This document shows positions 55,248-63,653 of a DNA stretch of 64,000 nucleotides, in pieces. The notes under the pieces were generated by a model. The model saw nothing but the letters and a program-made list of their open reading frames with translations. It did not search any database and was not told the DNA's origin. Each line of letters opens with the position of its first letter. Position 1 is the first letter of the stretch. Both the position numbers and the translations under genes were made by a program. The DNA lies in NCBI RefSeq assembly GCF_000426525.1, contig NZ_AUFN01000010.1, forward strand, positions 310,001-374,000. Reading direction: 5' to 3'. Source of the stretch: Nocardioides alkalitolerans DSM 16699 (GTDB lineage Bacteria; Actinomycetota; Actinomycetes; Propionibacteriales; Nocardioidaceae).

Positions 55248-57236
55248 GTGGCCTACGCGGGACTCGGTCCGGAACTCACATGCGCGATGGATCGCTCGTC
55301 TGCGTCGGTAGCACAACGGTTCCTGGTGCAAGCAGTACTTCAAGGAATCGAGCACGACTCGCAAGTGACCAAGTTCGCCGCCTACCGCCCGGGACTATTA
55401 CCTGCGGTCGAACAAGCATCACGGGCCATGCGGTCATTCACATCGATCGCTCAACCCCAGCACGAGTTGGTGATGAGGCTGTGCCGATCTGCGCAGATTG
55501 CAGCTGATCGAGCCGTCGAACTCGGGCCGCCGGCCCCAGCGACGAAAGAATTGGCGGCAGCCCTGACCCTGGCTCAAAGACTGTCAGTCGAGGACGGACA
55601 CCGGTCGGCGTTCGTGAGCGTTGCCAAGGATCTCGAATCGCAGCTACTCATGCTCAACAGATACCTGCGAAACCTGTTCCGGCTGGCGTGGCGAAAGGTC
55701 GCAAACAATGAGTCGGATTGGAATCTTCTTGAGTACGCCGTCGACGAGTTGGTTTGCGCGGTCGCTGCAACTAACCGGGATCGTCGGACCCTCGAGCAAG
55801 AGCTCGCCGGCCTGTTCGACGGGTCGCATATACGGGAGGAGACGGTTCTGGCATGCTTTCTACCGCCCACGCGTCCATTTCATTACGCCTGCATCATCCA
55901 AGGAGCCTCGACTCTGCAGCACCTGAGCACGCTGGCAATCAGCGCACAATTGCTGACCGGTCCCCACGCAGGATCGCTTCCCTGGGGTCCGGCCAACAGA
56001 CAGTTGAGGCGGTGGCTGGACCGCGAGTTTCGACCCGGTCCGAGGGTGGCCGTGACTCTGCGGGTGGACGCATGTGATCGCACAAGTGCCGCGAGACTTG
56101 GTCGCCGCACACTCGTCGAGTTGCTTGACCAGTACGTGGCCGGGCATCGGACCGTCTCACTTCGGTTGGAAGAAGGAGGGATTACCTGCGAGGTCGGTAG
56201 CAGCAAAGCCGCCAATTACGTACCTCTTTCGCGATCCGTGCACAGCGCCTACCCGCTGATCCAGAAATGGCCGAATGGACTCCGGCAACCACTGCGAATG
56301 ACACATCTTTCCCGAATCGCTGAGTCGCCCCTGGTTGCCACACTCCTCGCGTGGTCGGCAATCGAAGCTACGGGCGTTAGCGCTCAAGACAGAAACCAGT
56401 TGGCGCGCGCGCTCTCACTACAAGCGTTGAGGCAGTCGATCGTGGATTCTCTCTCACCGCTCAGACACGACCTCAGGTCGCGACAGTCATGGTGGTCATC
56501 ACGGATCAAGAATTGCAACGCCCAACTCGAACGACTCGCAGCCGCCATAGATCAACTAACTTCCGACCACACTGGCGCCGACAAAATTGACGCGTCGTAT
56601 GCGCAGACTGATGAGCAGTTGACGGGCGCCCGAATCTGGCAGGCCCAACTAGGACCAGCAGTTTCGGCTCTCGATGAAATCGAGAAGCGATGCGGGATAG
56701 ATGAGCACGGCCACGTCAGGCACCTCAATGTCTGGATCGATGCACTCATGCCGCGGCACCGAAGGGAACTTTCAGAGGTCACTGAGGTGCGCAACTTGAT
56801 CGAAGTTCTGATTCCGCACCTGACCCCTTTAACGCGCCGCGGCCTGAGGAGCTGGAGACGTCGACTCAGCAGCGCGCAGGAACTAGCGGATTGGCTCGAA
56901 GCGAGCCACTCGCAGATGACATACCTGCTCGACTCTATCTACGCCGCTCGGAACCTGACCGCCCATGCTGGAGTGTTCTCAGCCCCAGGAGATACCGTGC
57001 TCGGCCAAGGAGCCGTAATGGTGGCCGACATGACGCTCGAGTTTCTAGGAAACTGGTATCGCCATGAGGGCGCCGCGCCAGGAGAAATGCAAATGCCGAT
57101 CCACATAATCGCCCAACTCTCCAACAGGCAAGTCGATCTCATCAACTCACTGCGATCAACACAGGGCCCCGCCTACAAACTAAATGCAGAATGGTTGACG
57201 AGTTCGAGTTCGCCAACCGCTTGGGATCGAGAATGA
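55248..57236 (+). CDS. Large protein with C-terminal HEPN-like domain
   Basis: The 662-residue product starts at GTG 55248. Most of it matches no family I know. Near the C-terminus 'LLDSIYAARNLTAHAGVF' contains RNLTAH, an Rx4H motif at residues 568-573 in a helix context typical of Apea-like and other HEPN ribonucleases. Residues 90-215 and 430-500 are helix-rich. There is no membrane segment. The base composition is markedly more A/T-rich than flanking core genes. It follows the GNAT-PIN/ASCH pair on the same strand after a hairpin. An RNA-cleaving effector is inferred; only the motif is seen. Confidence 0.7.
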   Translation: MAYAGLGPELTCAMDRSSASVAQRFLVQAVLQGIEHDSQVTKFAAYRPGLLPAVEQASRAMRSFTSIAQPQHELVMRLCRSAQIAADRAVELGPPAPATKELAAALTLAQRLSVEDGHRSAFVSVAKDLESQLLMLNRYLRNLFRLAWRKVANNESDWNLLEYAVDELVCAVAATNRDRRTLEQELAGLFDGSHIREETVLACFLPPTRPFHYACIIQGASTLQHLSTLAISAQLLTGPHAGSLPWGPANRQLRRWLDREFRPGPRVAVTLRVDACDRTSAARLGRRTLVELLDQYVAGHRTVSLRLEEGGITCEVGSSKAANYVPLSRSVHSAYPLIQKWPNGLRQPLRMTHLSRIAESPLVATLLAWSAIEATGVSAQDRNQLARALSLQALRQSIVDSLSPLRHDLRSRQSWWSSRIKNCNAQLERLAAAIDQLTSDHTGADKIDASYAQTDEQLTGARIWQAQLGPAVSALDEIEKRCGIDEHGHVRHLNVWIDALMPRHRRELSEVTEVRNLIEVLIPHLTPLTRRGLRSWRRRLSSAQELADWLEASHSQMTYLLDSIYAARNLTAHAGVFSAPGDTVLGQGAVMVADMTLEFLGNWYRHEGAAPGEMQMPIHIIAQLSNRQVDLINSLRSTQGPAYKLNAEWLTSSSSPTAWDRE

Positions 57237-57261
57237 GCGGTCTGAACATCGACTCAGTAGG

Positions 57262-57341
57262 TGGGGGGCGTCCTGCCAGTTAGACCACACGAGCAAGAAG
57301 TGCTCGAGACCGGGATCGAACCGGCACCTCCCCCAAGCGAG
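57262..57341 (-). other. Permuted tRNA-like element (3' half before 5' half)
   Basis: On the minus strand the order is: anticodon-stem-like GGGGG, AGGT, T arm GCCGG-TTCGATC-CCGGT, acceptor CTCGAGC and A (57334 down to 57301); a 6-nt linker CTTCTT; then acceptor GCTCGTG, TG, D arm GTCT-AACTGGCA-GGAC, G and CCCCC (57294 to 57264). The two acceptor strands pair at 6 of 7 positions and CCCCC pairs with GGGGG. Joined at the anticodon loop the halves give a normal 72-nt cloverleaf. It begins 25 bp after the HEPN gene stop. It may be a remnant of integration into a tRNA gene, or a permuted tRNA. No downstream CCA. Confidence 0.55.
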
Positions 57342-57929
57342 GTGACGCGGTCACGAGCCGCCGGACTCCGGAAGTCATCCCTCTCTGCGAAAGTTTACCC
57401 CTCAAGGCGCGCCGGAACAGTGGTTCACCCAAAACCGACCGGCGGCTTGCACCCATGCTGTCGGGCGGAGTGCAGAATGTTGGCAAGTTGCGCGCTCCGT
57501 TACCTCGTTGCCCGAGCAGAATGAACTGCGGGGTCGACTCCAAGTGAGCCACATCGTGCCTACATGCGGCGTGCGTCTGTCAGCCGGCCGCCTACAGGCT
57601 TCACCCGACCGCACCGTCCTGCCCGATGACTGGTACTGAGGGGCATGACGACGCCGGTCGGGTAGCCCTCACATGGATAAGTGCCTTGCCGTCGCCGAGT
57701 TGGAGGCGCCCGGCCACGTGGAACGTGGAAGCCACCTACCGATGAGGTATGTCCGCTCGCACCGCACCCCGGGACGGGTTGAGTACGCCTTGCCGCCGCT
57801 GGCTGCACAGTCCGCGCACCGAGTTGACTCGATCTCGCTGCGGGGCTGCGTCCGGAAGAACAGGCGCACGCTTCGGAGCGGCGTTCCGCGAAAGCCAACT
57901 TGAACCCGCACGCGACAGAGGTCGACCGC
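57342..57929. other. Gene-poor gap, nothing recognised
   Basis: About 590 bp without a convincing gene. Short open frames on both strands have no family resemblance and overlap each other. Composition alternates between A/T-rich and G+C-rich patches, which suggests decayed sequence at an island edge. Confidence 0.5.
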
Positions 57930-58454
57930 TCATCGTGGGAGTTGCGGACGCGCGGGCCCCACAGTGGCGCGGTCACTTAGCGGGGCCGACAGGTCGCTTA
58001 GTGCCTCGATGAGCGCGTCGGCCCAATCATCGATAGCTCGCTGATAGTCAATGACAGCCTGTTCATCACTCAGATTCTCAAACGGGCGATCCCCTTGGGC
58101 GACCGGCCCATGACGGATCCAGTTTCGCAGTTCCCAAACAGCCTCGTAGTAGTTGTGGACGGCATCTGCGACCGGAGATCCGCGAAGTGCATGGGACAGG
58201 TAGAGCGCATGGCGAAGTGGCCACAGCTCGTAACGGCCGCTTCGGGCCTTACTTCGCGAGTGCACTGCCGCATCGCGGACACTAGCGACCTCCAGCAGGA
58301 GCGTGTCAGCGGTCTCGCGCACGGCGTCACGATGCTGCCGGCGGTCGATGAGGTGTTGAGCCAAAAGCACACCGATCAGGACAGTGACGGCGCTGAGTAA
58401 GCCACCGAATAGAGAGCTCCAAAGCCCATCCCAGCCGTTCGCAATCAGCGCCAT
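57930..58454 (-). CDS. Membrane-anchored hypothetical protein
   Basis: The 174-residue product has one membrane helix at the N-terminus ('LWSSLFGGLLSAVTVLIGVLLAQHLI') and then a helical, charged cytoplasmic region ('DRRQHRDAVRETADTLLLEVASVRDAAVHSRSK', 'AVHNYYEAVWELRNWIRHG'). No family is recognised. The segment 'YYEAVWELRNWIRHG' recalls helical domains with an Rx4H spacing (RNWIRH), so a HEPN-like fold is possible but weak. No good ribosome site. 206 bp upstream lies the amidotransferase stop. Confidence 0.55.
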   Translation of the reverse strand: MALIANGWDGLWSSLFGGLLSAVTVLIGVLLAQHLIDRRQHRDAVRETADTLLLEVASVRDAAVHSRSKARSGRYELWPLRHALYLSHALRGSPVADAVHNYYEAVWELRNWIRHGPVAQGDRPFENLSDEQAVIDYQRAIDDWADALIEALSDLSAPLSDRATVGPARPQLPR

Positions 58455-58660
58455 GGCGTCATGGCGTCACCGTGTCCGAAGTGTTTCCGCGCGTCAATGC
58501 TTGAAGCGGAACTGGGTCGTAGAGCAGGGGCGCGATGCGATTGCTAGCACCAAGACGTCTCGATCCTGCGTCTTTCCGCCACATAGGTCGCAGTGCCGTA
58601 CTTACACGGAGTAGCCCCGTAGCCATAGGGGCGCACGCGCGTCGCCTTCGTGTCGGGCGT

Positions 58661-59611
58661 CTAGACCGACAACCTGCTGGCGCTCCTCGTGACGCGCCCG
58701 CCCTTGTTCTCGAGGAACACGATCTCGCCGAACTCCACGTTCGACCAGCCGGACTCGTCCTCCGTCAGGGGCTCGGAGGCGAACATGGCGACCGTGGCCT
58801 CGTCCTCGTCGCACGCTTCGAAGTCGTACGACGCCTCATCGCTCGGAACGTGGCGACCCATCATCATGTACATCGGCTCCAGGAGCATCGAGAGGGCGTA
58901 GTCGTCCGTCCCCGGCCCGGACTCGCGCAGCTTCTTCCACTCACCGGCCGGGTTGGTCTCACCCTGGTGCCCGAGACCGACATTGACCCCGATTATCCGG
59001 TTCGGCGACACCAGGGCCATCTTCATCTTGGTCAGGGCCGGCAGACCGAGGTCCGCCATCGCCTGGGCGATGAGCCCGACCATCGTCTCGACCGCACGCT
59101 GGACGTCCTCGTCGCGGTCACCTTCGAGCAGGGAGAGCAGGAGCACGTAGAGGAACTCCGTGTCGGTCGTCCCCCGCATCTGCTTCAGGTACCTGTCCTC
59201 GCAGTGCTGCAGCAGCTCCCTCTGCAGGGGCATCCAGCCCGGCATGTCGCCGTTCTGCGCCAGGATCCAGGGCGTCCCCTCGAAGGAGAACGGGTGGCAG
59301 TTCTCGTCGACGATGACGGCCGCCGAATCGTACGCGGCAGCGCGCACGTGGCCGAGCATCGTGCTCGCCTGCAGGCTCGGAATGATGCGGGTGGCGTTGT
59401 CGTCGTAGAAGGCAGCCATGGGCCGGCGGTAGAGCAGGGGATCCTCCGGCTTGAGCAGGTGCTCGCTCCAGATACCGAATCCCCACCCAGCCAGGTGCAG
59501 ATCCGGGTAGTGCTCAGGGTCGAGGGCCTGGTTGACGAGGCTGTTCGACGGCGTGAGCAGCAGGTCCTTGAGCGGGATCTCGGGACCGATGTAGGCGAGC
59601 ACTCGGCACAT
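58661..59611 (-). CDS. Class II glutamine amidotransferase
   Basis: ATG 59611 gives 316 residues starting MCRVLAYIG, so Cys2 becomes the N-terminal nucleophile after Met removal, as in EgtC/GATase II (Ntn hydrolase) enzymes. Family residues include 'LAGWGFGIWSEH', 'MLGHVRAAAYDSAA' and 'PFSFEGTPWILAQNGDM'. It would hydrolyse a gamma-glutamyl amide or transfer the ammonia. No partner synthetase domain is fused or adjacent and no ergothioneine genes are near, so the substrate is unknown. Confidence 0.88.
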   Translation of the reverse strand: MCRVLAYIGPEIPLKDLLLTPSNSLVNQALDPEHYPDLHLAGWGFGIWSEHLLKPEDPLLYRRPMAAFYDDNATRIIPSLQASTMLGHVRAAAYDSAAVIVDENCHPFSFEGTPWILAQNGDMPGWMPLQRELLQHCEDRYLKQMRGTTDTEFLYVLLLSLLEGDRDEDVQRAVETMVGLIAQAMADLGLPALTKMKMALVSPNRIIGVNVGLGHQGETNPAGEWKKLRESGPGTDDYALSMLLEPMYMMMGRHVPSDEASYDFEACDEDEATVAMFASEPLTEDESGWSNVEFGEIVFLENKGGRVTRSASRLSV

Positions 59612-59854
59612 AGTTCTTCTTTCGACGCTGGGGCTTCCTCGTGGGAGGAGTCCACGAACGTCGCACCCTACGGGCCGCGGATCTGCTCGTGAGGACGGCC
59701 CGGCGAGGACGTCGCGGGGTGGCCCCGGGTGAGACAAGTGCATTCTCGCCGCGACGCTGTCGACGCCACGCGAGCCGACGCGCCGATTCACCCCAACGTC
59801 GGCCGCGATCCGCGAGCGGCTCCCCACAACGGAGCCCGACCGGGGCTGAACACG

Positions 59855-61159
59855 TCAGTCGTCGGCGTTCTCGGCGTCATCTGCCGCTCGACCGCGGCCA
59901 AGCCCCAGCCGCCCGGGCAATGCCTGGACGGACTGACGAGCGCCCCCTGCGCCGTCCCGGACACGCCCTACGGCCGAACCTGCCCCTCGTCGGACCGCGT
60001 TGATGCCGGTAGAACCGGTGTCGATCGCTCGGTCACGGACCTCACTGGCCGCGGCCGACCAGCGGCGCACTTCCACCGCTTCACCAGTCGGCTCCAGACC
60101 GAGGAGGCCGTGAAAGCTCCTGATGGAGCCACTCACCTGGTCGCTGGCGCGCACGGCTTTGGGAGACGCGGCCGGGTGTAGCAGGACCTTCTCGTTGGCA
60201 ATAGCAGCCGCCAAGATGATCCGCGTCAGCAACTGCTCGGTGGCCCGACCGATGTCCGTCAGTCGCTTCCGGCGGGCCTCCCCCAGCCCGCGCCGGTGAC
60301 CGTCGACCTCGTCTGGCGACGCGTCTAGCACTCGGTCGAGCTCGAGGACGTCGAGCCCCTCCTGCAGCTGGAAGGTCCGTGCCAGCACAGCCAACCACTC
60401 CTGCGTCGACATCGCGGCGGCTGCGGCGGCGTCCGCGATGTCCGACACCTTCCCGGCGGACTCGAGCTTGCCGGCTAGCGCGTCGAGCTGCGCCAGCGCG
60501 TAGCCCTGGACCTCAGCGATGGTCGTGGACAGGTTCTGCACCTTCGACCATGTGACCTCGTCAACCTTGCCGCGAGCTCGGCTGACCGTCATCGCCTCGT
60601 CAATAGCCATTCCCGCACCGGTGAGCCGCGAGACCACCGAGTCCTTCTGGGCACGCAGGACGTCATCGAGCTTCGCGTCAATACGCTCGAGGTAGTCGGT
60701 GATCTCGTCCATCGTCTGTTGCATCGCAAGCTGCGCCATCATGCCGGCCGCGCCAGCCAGCATGGCCGGATTCGTGAGGGCCGTACCCGGGCCACGGACG
60801 AACTCGACGAAGCCCTTGACCTGGCCCTTCTCCCCCTTCAAGACGCCGGTCGAAAGGCCGGTCTTAGAGCTCTTCCGGAGCCCGTACTTGTTCATGGACT
60901 TCGCCGACTCGCTGCTGAGCTTCACCCAGCGGCCCGAGTTCGCAGTGATGTCTGAGGCGCCCTGCGCCGCTGCCGACCCCGTCGACAGGAGGCCGCGAAG
61001 GCGGCCCACGCCCAGCCCCGTCGACGACGGGCCCACCGCGACCAGGCCCTCGGCGGCGAGGAACTGCTCGACAGCGTTGGGGTTCCCGATGACAGCCAGA
61101 CCGTGGTCATCGGCCACCAGCTGGATCTCCTCGCCCTCCAGGGGCTGGTCATGACTCAC
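59855..61159 (-). CDS. Hypothetical protein with central helical/hydrophobic region
   Basis: GTG 61159 gives 434 residues. N-terminal part: 'LVADDHGLAVIGNPNAVEQFLAAEGLV'. Middle: a hydrophobic stretch 'PAMLAGAAGMMAQLAMQ' followed by an amphipathic coiled-coil-like helix 'TMDEITDYLERIDAKLDDVLRAQKD'. C-terminal part: long helices and a Gly/Arg/Ala-rich tail. Similar proteins occur in other actinobacteria without a function, as far as I recall. The start is inferred from GTG and codon use; the frame is open further upstream to 61261. The 61160-61550 gap upstream shows no gene. Confidence 0.7.
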   Translation of the reverse strand: MSHDQPLEGEEIQLVADDHGLAVIGNPNAVEQFLAAEGLVAVGPSSTGLGVGRLRGLLSTGSAAAQGASDITANSGRWVKLSSESAKSMNKYGLRKSSKTGLSTGVLKGEKGQVKGFVEFVRGPGTALTNPAMLAGAAGMMAQLAMQQTMDEITDYLERIDAKLDDVLRAQKDSVVSRLTGAGMAIDEAMTVSRARGKVDEVTWSKVQNLSTTIAEVQGYALAQLDALAGKLESAGKVSDIADAAAAAAMSTQEWLAVLARTFQLQEGLDVLELDRVLDASPDEVDGHRRGLGEARRKRLTDIGRATEQLLTRIILAAAIANEKVLLHPAASPKAVRASDQVSGSIRSFHGLLGLEPTGEAVEVRRWSAAASEVRDRAIDTGSTGINAVRRGAGSAVGRVRDGAGGARQSVQALPGRLGLGRGRAADDAENADD

Positions 61160-61550
61160 GCGCTGTCCACCATCCTCAGTGCTCTGTCCGTCCGTGCGGG
61201 TGCGAATGCTGCTGAGCTGGTAGGGGTACGGCGTTCGAGACCTAGCCCGCCTCGTCGCCACACCAGATCAGGCCGGACGTGTGCGTCGCCGCCGGTCGGA
61301 AGCCACCATGACCAGAGCCGAATAGACAGGTGCCTTCACCGAAGACGCCCATCTGGCCCCCTCATCGCGGGGTCGGAACGTGTGAGCGTCAACCTACGCC
61401 ACGCACTTGTCGCACGGGCGGGAACCGGGGACCAATGAAAGGTCCCTCGGATGCGCGCGCAGCACCATCGAAACGGCGGCCTGAGGGCCGGTTTGGGGTC
61501 ACCGCATTGACTCAACGAGCCCCAAGCCGCAGATCACGCCTGTACAACGC

Positions 61551-61584
61551 AGAAGGCCCCCACCGTCTCCGGTGGGGGCCTTCT
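61551..61584 (-). terminator. Hairpin terminator after tRNA-Ala
   Basis: Perfect 14-bp arms (61551-61564 and 61571-61584) around a GTCTCC loop. It lies 12 bp past the 3' end of tRNA-Ala and could also stop transcription from the left. Confidence 0.85.
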
Positions 61585-61596
61585 GATCCTGCTCGG

Positions 61597-61669
61597 TGGA
61601 GCTGAGGGGACTCGAACCCCTGACCCTCTGCATGCCATGCAGATGCGCTACCAGCTGCGCCACAGCCCC
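61597..61669 (-). tRNA. tRNA-Ala(GGC)
   Basis: The 73-nt gene folds as a standard cloverleaf: acceptor GGGGCTG/CAGCTCC, D arm with GCTGGTA loop, anticodon arm CTGCA-TGGCA-TGCAG containing GGC, and T arm AGGGG-TTCGAGT-CCCCT. The CCA end is not encoded. It marks the return from the accessory region to the core proA-nadD-rsfS cluster. Confidence 0.97.
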
Positions 61670-61710
61670 GCCGTTTCCCGCCGGTCTCCCGGCGAGCAAC
61701 CTGAAGAATA

Positions 61711-62415
61711 TTAGCCTGCCGTCCGCGACTGCGCGAATCGGGGGTCGGGGGCCGTGCGGTTGTAGGCCACGAGGCGCCACGACGGCTCGCCGTCACGCGG
61801 TGCGTGACGCTCACGGAGCACCGCCCAGCCGCAGTTGTCCATGCCGGCGTACGCCGACGGCTCGCTGGCTGTGCCGGCCACGAGGCCCTCTACGGCCACT
61901 CGCAGCGCGGCCCCGTGGGCCACACCGACCGCCACCTCGCCCGGAGCGATCGACGCGGCCAGCTCCGTCAGGCACGCCGTGGTGCGCGACCGGACGTCCT
62001 CCACACCCTCCGCTCCCGGCACCGATGACCAGCGGCCGGTGACGAAGTCGGCGTACTCGCAGGGGTGGGCGGCCGAGTACTCGGCGTGCGTGATGCCCTC
62101 CCGCTCCCCCAGCCCGAACTCCCGCAGCCGCGGGTCGGTGCGCAGCTCGAGGCCGGCCTCGCGGGCGACGTACGACGCGGTGACCGCGGCCCGCTGGAGG
62201 TCGGAGGTCCAGACGGCGACGGGGCGGTACGCGGCGATGTGCGGCGCGACGGCCTCCGCCTGCGCGAGGCCGGTCTCGTCGAGCTCGGAGTCGATCTGGC
62301 CCTGGACGCGTCCGGACGCGTTCCAGGAGGTGCGCCCGTGGCGCAGCAGCACGAGGGTGCGCGGCGACGGCGCGCCCGCAGGCTCGCGAGGCAGCGTGGG
62401 TGGAGCCTCAGCCAC
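61711..62415 (-). CDS. Histidine phosphatase (phosphoglycerate mutase-like)
   Basis: The 234-residue protein has the RHG motif 'LVLLRHGRTSWNASGRVQG', 'WTSDLQRAAVTASYVA' and 'AVGVAHGAALRVAV', which supply the phospho-His and second His. It is a cofactor-independent-of-metal phosphatase; in actinobacteria this neighbour of rsfS is often annotated as a GpgP-type glucosyl-3-phosphoglycerate phosphatase, but the substrate is not clear from sequence. Its GTG start overlaps the rsfS end by 8 bp. Confidence 0.92.
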   Translation of the reverse strand: MAEAPPTLPREPAGAPSPRTLVLLRHGRTSWNASGRVQGQIDSELDETGLAQAEAVAPHIAAYRPVAVWTSDLQRAAVTASYVAREAGLELRTDPRLREFGLGEREGITHAEYSAAHPCEYADFVTGRWSSVPGAEGVEDVRSRTTACLTELAASIAPGEVAVGVAHGAALRVAVEGLVAGTASEPSAYAGMDNCGWAVLRERHAPRDGEPSWRLVAYNRTAPDPRFAQSRTAG

Positions 62416-62788
62416 CGGTGCGCGGGAGCACGTCGGCCGGCAGCTTGATCACCGGGCAGTCGCGCCACAGCCGCTCGAGGGCGTAGAACTGGCGCTCCTC
62501 CTCGTGCTGCACGTGCACGACGATGGTGCCGTAGTCGATGAGCACCCAGCGGCCGTCGCGCTCGCCCTCGCGGCGGATGGGCTTGGCGCCGATCTCGCGC
62601 AGCTTGTCTTCCACCTCGTCGACGATCGCCTTCACCTGGCGCTCGTTGCCGGCGCCCGCGATCACGAAGGCGTCGGTGATGGCCAGCTGCTCGCTGACGT
62701 CGAAGGCGAGGATGTCGGAGGCGAGCTTCTCGGAGGCGGCGCGCGCCGCGGCGTGCACCAGCTCGATGGCCTGGTCGGTGGCGGTCAT
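62408..62788 (-). CDS. rsfS: Ribosomal silencing factor RsfS
   Basis: The 126-residue product matches RsfS/Iojap: '[41 protein letters not shown]', '[30 protein letters not shown]'. It binds L14 (uL14) on the 50S subunit and prevents subunit joining under nutrient limitation. The start overlaps nadD by 4 bp. Confidence 0.95.
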   Translation of the reverse strand: MTATDQAIELVHAAARAASEKLASDILAFDVSEQLAITDAFVIAGAGNERQVKAIVDEVEDKLREIGAKPIRREGERDGRWVLIDYGTIVVHVQHEEERQFYALERLWRDCPVIKLPADVLPRTGG

Positions 62789-63480
62789 GCGGTTCCTTCT
62801 GTCTGGGTGGTGAGCACCGGGGCGCCGGGGGCGCTCTCGGTCTCGTAGAGGTGGTGCTTGGCGATGTACTGCACGACGCCGTCGGGCACGAGGTACCAGA
62901 CCGGCTGGTCGCGCGCCGTACGCATGCGGCAGTCGGTCGACGAGATCGCCAGCGCCGGGATCTCGAGGATCGTCACGCGGTCGGACGGGATGGCCGCGAC
63001 GGTCGCCGGGTCCATCGTGTAGCCCGGCCGCGTGCAGCCGACGAAGCTCGCGAGCTCGAAGAGGTCACCCGGCTCGCGCCACGTGAAGATGTCGCCGAGG
63101 GCGTCGGCGCCCGTGATGAAGAAGAGCTCGGCCTCGGGCAGCTGGTCGCGCAGGTCGCGCAGCGTGTCGACCGTGTACGTCGGGCCCGCCCGGTCGATGT
63201 CGACGCGGGAGACGCGGAAGCGCGGGTTCGACGCGGTCGCGATGACCGTCATCAGGTAGCGGTGCTCGGCCGGCGAGACCTCGCGTCCGGACTTCTGCCA
63301 CGGGTCGCCCGTCGGCACGAAGACGACCTCGTCGAGGTCGAAGAACGACTGCACCTCCGACGCCGCCACGAGGTGCCCGTGGTGGATCGGGTCGAACGTG
63401 CCACCCATGACGCCGACACGGCGCGGCCGCGGCACGCCCGGAGGCGGTGACGGGTCGCGGCGCCCCGGCTGGGCGGTCAC
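62785..63480 (-). CDS. nadD: Nicotinate-nucleotide adenylyltransferase NadD
   Basis: The 231-residue protein has the nucleotidyl-transferase motif '[20 protein letters not shown]', '[14 protein letters not shown]' and the second signature 'ISSTDCRMR'. It makes nicotinic acid adenine dinucleotide from NaMN and ATP in NAD synthesis. It overlaps rsfS by 4 bp, so the two are co-translated. Confidence 0.95.
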   Translation of the reverse strand: MTAQPGRRDPSPPPGVPRPRRVGVMGGTFDPIHHGHLVAASEVQSFFDLDEVVFVPTGDPWQKSGREVSPAEHRYLMTVIATASNPRFRVSRVDIDRAGPTYTVDTLRDLRDQLPEAELFFITGADALGDIFTWREPGDLFELASFVGCTRPGYTMDPATVAAIPSDRVTILEIPALAISSTDCRMRTARDQPVWYLVPDGVVQYIAKHHLYETESAPGAPVLTTQTEGTA

Positions 63481-63481
63481 G

Positions 63482-63634
63482 TCAGCTGTGCTCGCGCCCG
63501 CCGGCGAACGAGATGAGGCCCGCCAGGAGGGCGAGGAACATCACGAAGACGAGGGCCCCGACGATGTAGGGCCACGGGCTGTGCTCCTCGCCGCCGGCCT
63601 CGGACGCCAGCACTGCGAACTCGTTCAACGACAT
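63482..63634 (-). CDS. 50-residue single-pass membrane protein
   Basis: ATG 63634 to TGA 63482 encodes 50 residues: an acidic N-terminus ('[19 protein letters not shown]'), one hydrophobic helix ('[19 protein letters not shown]') and a short polar end. It lies between proA and nadD, 1 bp from the nadD start, so it belongs to the operon. Function is unknown. Such tiny proteins often sit here in related actinobacteria (recalled, not checked). Confidence 0.75.
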   Translation of the reverse strand: MSLNEFAVLASEAGGEEHSPWPYIVGALVFVMFLALLAGLISFAGGREHS

Positions 63635-63653
63635 GACGGGGATCCTACCGGTT

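Noticed and set aside
57560..57976. 138-codon open frame on the minus strand
   Set aside because: It overlaps another short frame and the end of the 57930 gene, and its composition does not look protein-like.
57930..58454. HEPN assignment for the 174-residue membrane-anchored protein
   Set aside because: An RNWIRH string gives Rx4H spacing, but one weak motif in an otherwise unrecognised protein is not enough.
59641..60003. 120-codon plus-strand open frame between the amidotransferase and the 434-residue gene
   Set aside because: It is Arg/Pro-rich, typical of a shadow frame, and overlaps the 3' end of the 59855 gene.
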